64,000 nucleotides of DNA, taken from NCBI RefSeq assembly GCF_001438805.1, contig NZ_JQCF01000012.1:1-64000 (forward strand), read 5' to 3'. The notes below the pieces were generated by a model, which was not told the DNA's origin, did not search any database, and worked only from the letters and a program-made list of their open reading frames with translations. Position numbers and translations under genes: made by a program. Source of the DNA: Companilactobacillus kimchiensis. GTDB taxonomy: Bacteria > Bacillota > Bacilli > Lactobacillales > Lactobacillaceae. Below, piece after piece: positions 1 to 8,356 of the stretch (position 1 is its first letter; each line of letters opens with the position of its first letter).

Positions 1-85
1 AAAGTGGCTAACTTGATTATAAAATTCGCCATAAGAATCTTAATTAATTGTTAAAAAACAAAAAAACTAACCAAATTGGACTCGG

Positions 86-922
86 TTAGTTTAATTTCTT
101 AGTAATTTCAGTTTGTAATTCAGTGTGACCCAACAAATCAGCACAGTAATAAGCAATATTACGATATCTTTGAACCTCTTTGGCATCGTCTTTAATTGCT
201 AAAGCCACTGTAAAGTTAAGTTCATCAATAAAGTAAGAAACATGATTATCATTGGCAAATTCAATTCCACGTTTAGAAATAGTCATAGCTTGGGAATATT
301 GTTCTAGTTGTAGATACGATTTACCCAACAATTTACAGAGATACAATATTTCCAAACTATTGGCATTAGCGACATTCAAGTTTTCAGTTAAGGAATCATT
401 GACAATGTTAAAATAATAACCCGACATCTCAGCGTGTTTCTGAGCCGAATAGACCATTCCCTTGAGCAAATATGCCATCAGAGTATAAATGTTGTCATTA
501 TCAGACTTAGTTTCTTGTAAAACCTTGTCCAAATTAAACGAGCATTTCTCAAAATTATTCCGTTTAAATTCAACTAAACCTTGAATGAAATCGAATTGAG
601 CTGCATCTTTATTATTGATAGAATTCTTCACCAAAGACAATTTATCATCAACCTCAATCAATTCATTCAATAAGACATTTTCCTCAATTGAATCTAAAAC
701 AAAGATCTGTTCTTGCTTATTATCGCTAGAAAAGTCACTGAAGACATCGTTTAAGGACAAATCCAATCGATGACAGATTTTAATAAGCACATCAATCTGG
801 GGAGTCATATTGTGCTTCTCCATTTTACTGATGGTATTCTGGTTACAGACACCATCAGCCAAACCACTCTGAGTTAAGTTTAAGCTACGCCTTTTATCAT
901 AGACAACTGATCCTAAGAACAT
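86..922 (-). CDS. Rgg/PlcR-like XRE-family transcriptional regulator
   Basis: A 278-residue cytoplasmic regulator. Residues about 5-60 form an XRE helix-turn-helix (RRSLNLTQSGLADGVCNQNT), and the rest is an all-helical, TPR-like region. This architecture is typical of Rgg/PlcR-type (RRNPP) regulators that sense short imported peptides; the peptide dependence is inferred. The ATG is preceded by GAGGT at good spacing. It diverges from a 17-codon peptide ORF and a histidine kinase operon, with a 7-bp inverted repeat between them that could be its operator. The ligand is unknown. A plain XRE-TPR regulator without a peptide ligand is the alternative. Confidence 0.8.
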   Translation of the reverse strand: MFLGSVVYDKRRSLNLTQSGLADGVCNQNTISKMEKHNMTPQIDVLIKICHRLDLSLNDVFSDFSSDNKQEQIFVLDSIEENVLLNELIEVDDKLSLVKNSINNKDAAQFDFIQGLVEFKRNNFEKCSFNLDKVLQETKSDNDNIYTLMAYLLKGMVYSAQKHAEMSGYYFNIVNDSLTENLNVANANSLEILYLCKLLGKSYLQLEQYSQAMTISKRGIEFANDNHVSYFIDELNFTVALAIKDDAKEVQRYRNIAYYCADLLGHTELQTEITKKLN

Positions 923-960
923 TCTTTTACCTCATTATTTGATATTATGAATTGTTATAA

Positions 961-981
961 TTATACCACTTGGGGGTATAA
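961..981. promoter_or_regulatory. Inverted repeat between divergent regulator genes
   Basis: TTATACC and GGTATAA are perfect 7-bp inverted repeats separated by 7 bases. The site lies upstream of the Rgg-like gene and just before the -35 of the rightward promoter, so it is a reasonable operator candidate. No regulator can be assigned from sequence alone. Confidence 0.4.
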
Positions 982-989
982 TTAACCCA

Positions 990-1018
990 TTGCATCAGTA
1001 TCAAGATATTTATATAAA
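990..1018 (+). promoter_or_regulatory. Sigma-A promoter for peptide ORF and kinase operon
   Basis: TTGCAT (990-995) and TATAAA (1013-1018) are separated by exactly 17 bp. The predicted transcript starts near 1025 and would carry the 17-codon ORF, the histidine kinase and the response regulator. Confidence 0.5.
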
Positions 1019-1070
1019 AAATATGCTATTATCATGTTGAACTAACTAAATGATAATGGAGAATATAATA

Positions 1071-1124
1071 ATGGATATTTATTCAATGCTAATTTCAATT
1101 TTTGACGGTGCAAAGCATCGTTAA
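1071..1124 (+). CDS. Putative 17-residue peptide upstream of histidine kinase
   Basis: An ATG ORF encoding MDIYSMLISIFDGAKHR, with a GGAG ribosome site about 9 bases upstream. The N-terminal half is a short hydrophobic amphipathic stretch and the C-terminus is basic. It sits where agrD-like or inducing-peptide genes lie relative to GHKL kinases. It is also divergent from an Rgg-like gene, as SHP-type peptide genes often are. There is no double-glycine leader, no Cys for a thiolactone and no AgrB-like processing gene nearby. It could be a signalling peptide, a small membrane-active peptide or a chance leader ORF. Confidence 0.35.
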   Translation: MDIYSMLISIFDGAKHR

Positions 1125-1154
1125 TATATTATAAGAATTAAAGAGGTAAACATA

Positions 1155-2483
1155 TTGTTAACATTACCTGATTCATCATGGTATTCACTAAATATAATGA
1201 ATACCATGATTTTTTTTATTATTCTTTTCATACTAATACCTAGAACATTAACAAAAAAGAACATATTATTATCAATCTTAGTGAGTATAATATTTAGTAT
1301 ATTAGACTATCATATGGACGGAATAAGTTTAATAGCCGTTTTTTTTACTACAATACTTTTTTTAAAAAAAACAAAATACTCTTTATCTTACAAACTTTTT
1401 TATTTCATATTCCTATTTATCACCAATTCTATAGCTAAAAACATATCATACAGTACTGCATTTAATTCATTTAAATTTGGTGAATCATCTTCAAGTAATT
1501 CCAATTTCCTATTACCAACATTTTTAGCAATCATAATAAATTTTTTATTGAGTATTATAGCCACTATTTTATACAAATCTATTTTAAGTAAAAAATTTAA
1601 TATATTTAATTTTTACGATAAAACAATTAAAACAATTTCATTAATATCCTCCTTAATCATACTGATTAGTTATGGTTATTTAATGTTAATGTTTAAACAT
1701 CTGGATTTAAGGCTGTCATATTTAAAAACAATATTAATACTATCTATGACCATAATCATATTTGTCGTTATTGGAACAGTGTTTTTAATTTTAAGTCATT
1801 TAAAAGAAATAAAAATAAATACTGAAAAAAAACAAATTATGGAAAGAAATACTTATATCAAAGAATTAGAGCGAAAGAATAATGAATTAAGAAGATTTAA
1901 ACACGACTATAAAAACTTTCTACTTTCATTGTCAACTTCACTAAATTCAAATAATGTAAACAATGATGCTATTCAAAAACTGCTTAAATATGCTGATACT
2001 AATATTGATTCAAATTTAACTGTCGAAAACAGTAATTTATATCATATGAATGACGAACTAATACGAGGAATCATCATCACCAAGTTAATGCTTGCTAAAG
2101 ATAAAAATATTAAAACAAATTTTGAAATAGAACAAAACACTTCAATACCTAAAGAGTTTTCCGTTGAAGTAACTAGAATACTAGGTATCTTACTTGATAA
2201 TGCAATTGACGCTTGCTCACAAACAGATAATCCCGAATTAGATTTTGCCTTAGTATCTTTTGATGATCATATAGAATTTATTGTAAAAAATAGTATTGCT
2301 AATAAATCAGATATTGATTTGGGTAAAATATATAACAACGGTTATACGACTAAGAATAATCATAGTGGTTTAGGATTATCAACTGTTAAGAAGATGATTG
2401 ATGCTAATTCAAAAATGCTTTTACAAACAAAAATCGATGACAAATTCTTTACAATCATTCTTACTGTTCTGGGGGAAGCTTAA
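1155..2483 (+). CDS. Membrane sensor histidine kinase, GHKL (AgrC/HPK10-like)
   Basis: A 442-residue sensor kinase with about six hydrophobic segments in residues 15-215 and a short coiled coil (220-245). A divergent H-box follows (RRFKHDYKN, phospho-acceptor probably His250). The HATPase_c domain shows its N-box (LLDNAIDAC, Asn349) and G-box (HSGLGLSTVKKM). This layout is that of AgrC/quorum-sensing type kinases of lactic acid bacteria. The start is TTG, chosen because GAGG lies 8 bases upstream; no ATG start fits. It overlaps the response regulator gene by one base (TAATG), so the two are translationally coupled. The signal is not known. No agrB or agrD-like gene is adjacent beyond the 17-codon ORF. 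Confidence 0.85.
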   Translation: MLTLPDSSWYSLNIMNTMIFFIILFILIPRTLTKKNILLSILVSIIFSILDYHMDGISLIAVFFTTILFLKKTKYSLSYKLFYFIFLFITNSIAKNISYSTAFNSFKFGESSSSNSNFLLPTFLAIIINFLLSIIATILYKSILSKKFNIFNFYDKTIKTISLISSLIILISYGYLMLMFKHLDLRLSYLKTILILSMTIIIFVVIGTVFLILSHLKEIKINTEKKQIMERNTYIKELERKNNELRRFKHDYKNFLLSLSTSLNSNNVNNDAIQKLLKYADTNIDSNLTVENSNLYHMNDELIRGIIITKLMLAKDKNIKTNFEIEQNTSIPKEFSVEVTRILGILLDNAIDACSQTDNPELDFALVSFDDHIEFIVKNSIANKSDIDLGKIYNNGYTTKNNHSGLGLSTVKKMIDANSKMLLQTKIDDKFFTIILTVLGEA

Positions 2484-3238
2484 TGTTATTAAATATCGTA
2501 ATCTGCGAAGATAATGATGAATTACGAAACTACTATCAACTCATTATCAAAAACTATATCAAAGAACGTCCGACTATCGAAATGAAAATCATTTTATCTA
2601 CGGCAAATCCGAAGGATGTAAATATTTATCTTGAAAGTCACTCAGATGATTTAACCTTTTATTTATTAGATATCGAGTTTCCTGATTCAAAGATTAAGGG
2701 GATTGATCTTGCCACTCAGATACGAAAATGTGACCTGGAATCTAAAATTGTCTTCATCACTACTCACGAAGAACTAATGACCATGATTTTTGATAGAAAA
2801 GTCGAGCCATTGGACTACATCGCAAAAGAAAATGGCATTAAAGTGATTGAAGAGAGGCTTAATAAAGATTTAGATATTGCTATTAAACGTCTTGAGCCCT
2901 CTTCTAAACAAGCTGAGGCAGAATTTAAGTTTTATATTGGTCAAAGATTGTATAAATTCAATTTAAATAAAATTGATTATTTTGAATCATCAGAAAATAC
3001 GCACAATGTTTTTTTACATTCTGAAAATGAAATCATTGAATTCCCTAGTAGTTTAAAATCAATTGAGAGCCAATATAAGAACTTTTATCGTGCTCATAAG
3101 AGTTTACTAGTAAACTTGAATAATATTGCTTCACTAGATGATCATGCCTTTAAAATCAACTTTAAAGATGGTACGGCCAGTGATATATCTCGTAGAAAAT
3201 TAGTTCTACTAAGGAAACATTGTTCACAACAACTATAA
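2483..3238 (+). CDS. LytTR-family response regulator (AgrA/LamA-like)
   Basis: A 251-residue response regulator. The receiver domain (residues 1-130) carries the acidic pair Glu9-Asp10 (VICEDND) and the phospho-acceptor Asp63 in FYLLDIEFP. The C-terminal LytTR DNA-binding domain (about 145-250) contains FYRAHKSLLVNLNNI, a conserved LytTR core. It is the partner of the kinase it overlaps. LytTR regulators bind paired direct repeats, but no obvious such pair was identified in front of its own operon, so the targets remain open. Confidence 0.88.
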   Translation: MLLNIVICEDNDELRNYYQLIIKNYIKERPTIEMKIILSTANPKDVNIYLESHSDDLTFYLLDIEFPDSKIKGIDLATQIRKCDLESKIVFITTHEELMTMIFDRKVEPLDYIAKENGIKVIEERLNKDLDIAIKRLEPSSKQAEAEFKFYIGQRLYKFNLNKIDYFESSENTHNVFLHSENEIIEFPSSLKSIESQYKNFYRAHKSLLVNLNNIASLDDHAFKINFKDGTASDISRRKLVLLRKHCSQQL

Positions 3239-3246
3239 CTTTACAC

Positions 3247-3284
3247 AAAACAACCACTTCTCAAATGAGAAATGGTTGTTTTTG
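3247..3284 (+). terminator. Terminator after the two-component operon
   Basis: AACAACCACTTCTC pairs with GAGAAATGGTTGTT (one A-C mismatch) around a four-base loop, followed by a short T-run. Confidence 0.75.
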
Positions 3285-3377
3285 TATATTTTAAAAGTAT
3301 TCAAATAATACCCTTTTATTATAAAATATAATATGATAGTATAATTAATGTAATTTTGAAAAGGGGATTAAATATCT

Positions 3378-4535
3378 ATGAATAAAAAAGTAAGATTATA
3401 TAGCTCACTTGTTTTAGTTGGATTAACTCTAGGAACAACAGTTGCTACAACTTCTGTTAATGCTGCTACAGTAGCTGAAGATAACGCAACTACTTCCATT
3501 TCTGCTACTGACAAGAATAGTAATGCTAATACCAGTAAAGCGGATGATAAAATTTCCGTTTCAACTAATAAAGAAATGGGACCTGGTTTTTATGATACTG
3601 GATTTAATCTAAAATCATGGGAAATGCCTTCACTTGCCGATTCAGATTTCTTATCAGAAATCAAAGCCGGTGCTATGGAGGGCTGGACTAAGTACAAGAT
3701 TCTACCATCACTAACAGCTGCTCAAGCTGTTTTGGAATCTGGTAATGGTACTAGTGGTCTATCACAATATCCATTCAACAACCTTTTTGGTATCAAAGGA
3801 ACTCCTGGACAATCATGGAGAACTGCTGAACAAGATGCTAACGGAAATGTTTATTATGTTAACGCCACTTTTAGAACATATCCTTCATTCAAAGAAAGTA
3901 TCGAAGATCACAACGCTCTATTAGGTACAGCACCTAGATATAGCAACTTAGTTGGGGTTAAGAATTATCAAACTGCAACCGCAAGGGTTAAAGCTGATGG
4001 TTATGCTACTGCAGTTAATTATGCAGCATCTCTAAACAATATTATTGTTTCTGATGGTTTAACTAGTTGGGATCAAGAAGCATTTAATACAACTGATTTT
4101 CCACACAATGCTGTTGATGAATCAGTTATTACTATTCAATACGTTCAAAACTATGGTGTATTAGCTTACAACTCTGAGGGTAATTCTATCGGTGGTAGTA
4201 ACCAAACATTCCTTCATGGTACAAAATGGAGAACTGCTGGAACAAAGGTTATTAACGGTGAAGAGATGCTCCAGGTATCCACTGACGAATATATTCCTTT
4301 GAAATACACTACTATCGGTGCTGACGGCACTGTAACGATCAACTATACCCAAGGTTACGGTGTCTTAGGTTATCACTTAGATGGCTCATCTATTGGTGGT
4401 AGTAATTCAGTTCTTAAGACCGGTTCAGTTTGGAAGACAGACGGTGCCGCTACTATTAATGGTCAAATCATGTACAAGATTGCCACTGATGAATATGTTC
4501 CTAAGGAATTTACTCAATTCGGTAACGGTAAATAA
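3378..4535 (+). CDS. Secreted GH73 glucosaminidase with two C-terminal wall-binding repeats
   Basis: A 385-residue exported peptidoglycan hydrolase. A signal peptide probably ends at VNA-AT (residue 29) and is followed by a Ser/Thr/Asn-rich linker. The GH73 (LytG/FlgJ-type) domain at residues about 88-225 contains AVLESGNGTS, with likely catalytic Glu120, and NNLFGIKG. Two repeats of about 60 residues follow, each with YGVL.Y...G.SIGGSN and ending STDEYIP or ATDEYVP; these resemble SLAP/SH3-like modules. The start has an AAAGGGG ribosome site. It is monocistronic with its own terminator. It probably cleaves GlcNAc-MurNAc linkages during wall growth or separation. Confidence 0.88.
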   Translation: MNKKVRLYSSLVLVGLTLGTTVATTSVNAATVAEDNATTSISATDKNSNANTSKADDKISVSTNKEMGPGFYDTGFNLKSWEMPSLADSDFLSEIKAGAMEGWTKYKILPSLTAAQAVLESGNGTSGLSQYPFNNLFGIKGTPGQSWRTAEQDANGNVYYVNATFRTYPSFKESIEDHNALLGTAPRYSNLVGVKNYQTATARVKADGYATAVNYAASLNNIIVSDGLTSWDQEAFNTTDFPHNAVDESVITIQYVQNYGVLAYNSEGNSIGGSNQTFLHGTKWRTAGTKVINGEEMLQVSTDEYIPLKYTTIGADGTVTINYTQGYGVLGYHLDGSSIGGSNSVLKTGSVWKTDGAATINGQIMYKIATDEYVPKEFTQFGNGK

Positions 4536-4553
4536 TTAAATAACTGCAAAATA

Positions 4554-4588
4554 AAAAACCAGTCTGATTTATTTAGACTGGTTTTGTT
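4554..4588 (+). terminator. Terminator after glucosaminidase gene
   Basis: AAAACCAGTCT pairs with AGACTGGTTTT around a nine-base loop and runs into T residues. The next gene's ribosome site starts only five bases later. Confidence 0.85.
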
Positions 4589-4605
4589 ATTTAAGGAGAA
4601 AAATC

Positions 4606-6066
4606 ATCGACAAACTTCAATCAATTATCAGCAAAACCATTTTAATCTGTCTCGCTATCTTCACTACAGCGACCTTTTTATTAATGCTCCTGTTCTATTA
4701 TCAAAACTTTTTATTTCAAAATTCTCTTCGTAATGCCCTACTGCTCATCATTTTTCTAGCATTGATCCTTGTAGCTGGCTACATGTTGATGCAAATTTCT
4801 ACTGACAATCGTCGGATCAATATAATCGTGATTACATCCTTAATGCTGGTCTTCATGATTGTTGGAACAACTTGGATCTTGCATGTACCTAATACTCAAA
4901 TCAGTGACTTTGGTAACTTCTGGGATCGGGTACCGGGATTCTTTGTCGGCGATAAACTCTATCAAACTGACAACGACTACTTCTCTAAGTATGCTTATCA
5001 AACCGGATTTATGGTTTATATTCTCAGTGTCGTCAAACTATTCGGCTATAAAATTTTTGTGATTCAATTCTTGAATGTTATTTATCAAGCTTTGATTTTA
5101 CTATTCACTTACCTACTAGTTATTAAGATATTTGATAATATCAAACTTGCTCGTCTATCGGTACTTTTGTTAATGGTCGACCTAGATTGGTTTGCTTTGA
5201 ACAGTCAAGCTAGTAACCAATACCTTGGTTCACTACTCTACCTAATAACCTTCTATCTCCTGATGCAGGATAAATCACGTTATTATATTTTAGCCGGCAT
5301 TACTTTAGCAGCAGGTTGTCTGATCCGTCCGATTGGACCAGTTATCATTGCTGGTATCGTTGTTTTTACTATCTGTTATCTACTGTTAAAAAATAAAGAT
5401 TACCATCGAATTGGAAAAATCATGATATCCTTGGCCGTTTATTTTATCCTCTTTAGTTTAGCCGGTTGGGGTATTAAAGCTACTGGTATTAACAACTATG
5501 GGCTATCAAACAATGACCCCGAATGGAAATTTGTAACTGGTCTTAATTATCAATCCAACGGAACTTATTCATCAGACATGGACAAATTGATTGATGCCAA
5601 TAAGAGTCGTGCCCAAATGAACCCCGTTGAACAAACCAAATTGCATTCTGAAATTGATTTTTTAAATCAACACCATGCTTGGTTCAAGCTATTCGTTAAT
5701 AAAACTCAAGTCCTTTGGTCCACTCGAACAATGGCAACTGATTTTACCAGTTTCGGACTCAACCATTCTGCTAAAACCGTCGACCTGATCAACTACCTAG
5801 CTTATGCTGGTTCGATCATGTTGATCATCTTCTCTTGGATCGGTTCACTAGCTCTCTTCAAGGCCAAGTTCAGTAACAACCTCTATCTATTGCTCTTACC
5901 TTTATTAGCTTTCGCAGTTGTCCAACTGGTAATCGAAGTTCAAGGACGTTATCGAATTGAATTTTTACCAATCTTATCTATCGTAGGTAGTCTTGGTTTA
6001 TATAACACTATTAACAGTTTTAGCTATTTAAAAATTGGTCAAAAAAATACATTGCGCTTTAATTAA
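4606..6066 (+). CDS. Polytopic membrane protein, GT-C glycosyltransferase-like; apparent ATC start
   Basis: About 486 residues with around 12 hydrophobic segments. An acidic motif in the first large outer loop (ISDFGNFWDRV) and the overall layout resemble GT-C/ArnT-like glycosyltransferases; the substrate is unknown. Internal ATG 4684 has no ribosome site and would cut into the first membrane helix. The frame is open upstream to AAGGAGA (4593-4599), followed at good spacing by ATC GAC AAA (or ATC at 4603), and no ATG, GTG or TTG lies in that stretch. I therefore place the start at ATC 4606. The family call is moderate and the start is an inference. Confidence 0.65.
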   Translation: MDKLQSIISKTILICLAIFTTATFLLMLLFYYQNFLFQNSLRNALLLIIFLALILVAGYMLMQISTDNRRINIIVITSLMLVFMIVGTTWILHVPNTQISDFGNFWDRVPGFFVGDKLYQTDNDYFSKYAYQTGFMVYILSVVKLFGYKIFVIQFLNVIYQALILLFTYLLVIKIFDNIKLARLSVLLLMVDLDWFALNSQASNQYLGSLLYLITFYLLMQDKSRYYILAGITLAAGCLIRPIGPVIIAGIVVFTICYLLLKNKDYHRIGKIMISLAVYFILFSLAGWGIKATGINNYGLSNNDPEWKFVTGLNYQSNGTYSSDMDKLIDANKSRAQMNPVEQTKLHSEIDFLNQHHAWFKLFVNKTQVLWSTRTMATDFTSFGLNHSAKTVDLINYLAYAGSIMLIIFSWIGSLALFKAKFSNNLYLLLLPLLAFAVVQLVIEVQGRYRIEFLPILSIVGSLGLYNTINSFSYLKIGQKNTLRFN

Positions 6067-6116
6067 ATCCTTACTCAAGTTCAGTTAGAGCGTGAATTAA
6101 TGGAGTTATTATTATG

Positions 6117-6280
6117 GTTCCGCTCTCCGCAAGGAAGAAAAAATTGGTTGGAACATAGCGGGCACAACTTGGAGCCTTTTGTTCCAAAAGTCTTCAAGCT
6201 TGGCCTTTTCCTAATCCAGCAAAAACCGCCGAATAAGGAAAACTTCGCTATTGAACCATTTTTTCTTCCTTACTCCGAGC
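6117..6280 (+). repeat. Branched palindromic repeat, copy 1 (outer stem type iii)
   Basis: Outer arms AAGGAAGAAAAAATTGGTT and AACCATTTTTTCTTCCTT face each other across about 115 bases. Inside, ATAGCG pairs with CGCTAT, CTTTTG with CAAAAG, and TTTTCCT with AGGAAAA. It is preceded by ACTCAAGTTCAGTTAGAGCG (6073-6092). A close inverted copy lies at 11070-11231, and the similarity continues into the flank up to the hairpin at 6394-6437. Confidence 0.85.
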
Positions 6281-6393
6281 TGGTGTTTTAGTTTCAATCT
6301 TATATAATCGAAAACTACTCTGGATGTTACTGATTTTAAATAAATTTTTAATATTCAAATTTATCTTAGAATTCATTTACTCCAAAAATTAGT

Positions 6394-6437
6394 AAAGCCC
6401 CGCATTAACTGAAGCAATCAGTTAATACAGGGCTTTT
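6394..6437. terminator. Bidirectional terminator-like hairpin between repeats
   Basis: AAAGCCCCGCATTAACTGA faces TCAGTTAATACAGGGCTTT (one mismatch), with A- and T-runs outside. It lies between two convergent copies of the branched repeat. Relatives occur at 55738-55790 (complete) and near 10580 and 10945 (half copies). Confidence 0.6.
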
Positions 6438-6491
6438 GATTTGAAGTAAAGAATTTTTCATTAATAAAACTTAAAGACCAAAGCGTTATTT

Positions 6492-6652
6492 AGTCTGGAA
6501 TAAAAATTGGAAATAGGTTCAGCTGCGATATTATTTTTAGTCAGCGATTTGTGCTGGCTTAGAATAAGACCAAGCTTGGAGACTCTTGGTACAAGAGGCT
6601 TCAAGTCGTGTCCGCAGCGTTCCAACCTATTTCCAATTTTTGTGGAAGACGG
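6492..6652 (-). repeat. Branched palindromic repeat, copy 2 (outer stem type i)
   Basis: Read on the minus strand it runs from CCGTCTTCCAC to TTCCAGACT. Outer arms AAAAATTGGAAATAGGTT and AACCTATTTCCAATTTTT pair perfectly. The inner stem GCTGCG/CGCAGC, the apical stem CTCTTG/CAAGAG and a third hairpin occupy the same positions as in the other copies but have different sequences. Confidence 0.88.
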
Positions 6653-6725
6653 AAATACAAGTAAACTCCCACTTTAACCGAACTAAAGTAAAAGCCTTAA
6701 TTAGCGGAGTGCATTTTTATCTTCA

Positions 6726-7217
6726 TTATTCTGGTACAACGTTACCGATAGAAGCCCATTCACTGGTAGAAACACGATAATATGTCATTTTATCAACAAT
6801 GATCATTCTGTCAGAATACCAAAGTGTACCCTTTCCTAAAGCACGTTGACCAAGTAGTTCACCCTTATTTGTATAAAGACGAGCTATTTCATTATCATAA
6901 ACTCGAACGTTTTGACTCATTGGTTGGTAAAGATAACCATTTTTAGCATTTATAAATGCCTCCGGAGCTACTCGGAAAAATGTATCATCAGAATGATTAA
7001 ATTCCCCGAAGACTTTCCAATCAGTTCCAGCCTGTACAGTTGTTGGCAATTGGTTACCATAACCATCTAATAAATTAGACGTTGTCGTTACCGCAAAGTC
7101 ATAAGTATCATTTGGCAATGGTGAAACTGTATCAGCTTGAACAGTGTTGCTTGTAGCAGCGTTCAAGCCTAATAATAATCCTAGTGATAGGACTAAATAG
7201 CCTAATATTTTTTTCAT
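6726..7217 (-). CDS. Small secreted protein with two SLAP/SH3-like repeats (paralogue A)
   Basis: 163 residues. A signal peptide (MKKILGYLVLSLGLLLGLNA) probably ends at VQA-D. The mature part contains two related modules of about 60 residues, ending FFRVAPEAFI and YYRVSTSEWA, of the type used for wall attachment in lactobacilli. The start is the internal ATG at 7217 because AGGGGGAT lies directly upstream; an earlier ATG in frame would spoil the signal peptide. It is about 65% like the next gene by eye, so it is a tandem duplicate. It has no catalytic domain and is probably a non-enzymatic wall-associated protein. Confidence 0.78.
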   Translation of the reverse strand: MKKILGYLVLSLGLLLGLNAATSNTVQADTVSPLPNDTYDFAVTTTSNLLDGYGNQLPTTVQAGTDWKVFGEFNHSDDTFFRVAPEAFINAKNGYLYQPMSQNVRVYDNEIARLYTNKGELLGQRALGKGTLWYSDRMIIVDKMTYYRVSTSEWASIGNVVPE

Positions 7218-7250
7218 ATTAAATCCCCCTGGCATTCTTTTTAAAACTAA

Positions 7251-7739
7251 TTATTCTGGATTAACGGCACCAATCATAGCCCATTCATCAGTAGATACAC
7301 GATAATAACTTACTTTATCAACAACGATAGTTCTGTCAGAGTACCAAAGTGTACCTTTTCCTAAAGCACGTTCACCAAGTAATTCACCTTTTGATGTGTA
7401 AAGTCTGGCCATAATTCTGCTAGAAACTCTAACATTTTGTGACTTTGGTTGGTATAAATAACCACTATTTTCATTCACAAATCCATTTGGAGACACTTGA
7501 TAAACAGTTTCATCACCATGATAAAGTTCACCAAAAACTTTCCAATCAGTTCCAGCTTGCAAAACAGTGGCAGTCTGATTACCATTATTGTCAAGTAAAT
7601 TAGTTGTGTTAGTTACAGCGAAATCATAACCAGCTGGTAAAGTTGTATCTGCTTTAGCAGTGGTTGTATTACTGACGGCTGCGTTCAAACCAAATAATAG
7701 TCCCAATGATAAGACTAAATAACTTAATATTTTTTTCAT
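7251..7739 (-). CDS. Small secreted protein with two SLAP/SH3-like repeats (paralogue B)
   Basis: 162 residues, a tandem paralogue of the following minus-strand gene. It shares the same signal peptide pattern (MKKILSYLVLSLGLLFGLNA), two SLAP-like modules and even the same AGGGGGATTTAA ribosome site. The strongest block shared by both is ERALGKGTLWYSDR (QRALGKGTLWYSDR in the paralogue). Only 33 bases separate the two genes, so they are probably cotranscribed. Function beyond wall association cannot be read from the sequence. Confidence 0.78.
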   Translation of the reverse strand: MKKILSYLVLSLGLLFGLNAAVSNTTTAKADTTLPAGYDFAVTNTTNLLDNNGNQTATVLQAGTDWKVFGELYHGDETVYQVSPNGFVNENSGYLYQPKSQNVRVSSRIMARLYTSKGELLGERALGKGTLWYSDRTIVVDKVSYYRVSTDEWAMIGAVNPE

Positions 7740-7804
7740 GTTAAATCCCCCTTAATATCTTTTCATAATTATTATAATACTTCTGGGGCATGAACTAAAA
7801 TCGC

Positions 7805-8137
7805 TTAATTATTTTCCCTAGTTAGTTTGATCTCTGCCTGCTGCTTATTCAAGGGTACCAATCGAAAATTTTTAGCATCTTTTTTTACTTGATAACGTCC
7901 TGCATAAAGACCATTCTTAATTTCTAAATCATTTTCATGTGACAGCTGATAATCATAGCTTTTATCACTGGCCTCAACGTAAATTCTTTTTTTCGTAAAT
8001 TCTAATTTCTTGGGACTATCATTAACTTGCCAGACTGTACTCTGTAATTCATCGACTGAATTTTCACTCAAAACTCCCACAGTTAAGAATGCGATGGCCG
8101 CAATGACCAATATAATACTAAGTTTAATTTTTGACAT
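7805..8137 (-). CDS. Small exported or membrane-anchored protein of unknown function
   Basis: 110 residues with one N-terminal hydrophobic segment (residues 5-24) and no lipobox cysteine. It is therefore either secreted or anchored facing out. The remaining 85 residues are polar with alternating beta-type pattern (KRIYVEASDKSYDYQLS) and contain no motif I recognise. The ATG is preceded by a GGGG stretch. It lies 65 bases upstream of the two SLAP-like secreted proteins on the same strand. Confidence 0.6.
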   Translation of the reverse strand: MSKIKLSIILVIAAIAFLTVGVLSENSVDELQSTVWQVNDSPKKLEFTKKRIYVEASDKSYDYQLSHENDLEIKNGLYAGRYQVKKDAKNFRLVPLNKQQAEIKLTRENN

Positions 8138-8356
8138 ATTTCCCCAACTCTCAATTAATTTCTCTCAAAATCAATTATACTACCAAGAGATTAAATTAAT
8201 AGTATTGCAGGATATTTATAAACACTTATAAGTATTTCGCTATTTTTATTTATATTTTCATGTCATTCAATTGCAACTCAAATGATGTTGGTCTGTAAAC
8301 AGCATTGGTCTAGACACATGTTATGCTGAAATAGCACTAATAAGGGGGAGAATACT

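Noticed and set aside
6100-6780. Short open frames within the repeats at 6.1-6.8 kb and 63.3-63.6 kb
   Set aside because: They follow hairpin DNA, lack ribosome sites and do not resemble proteins.
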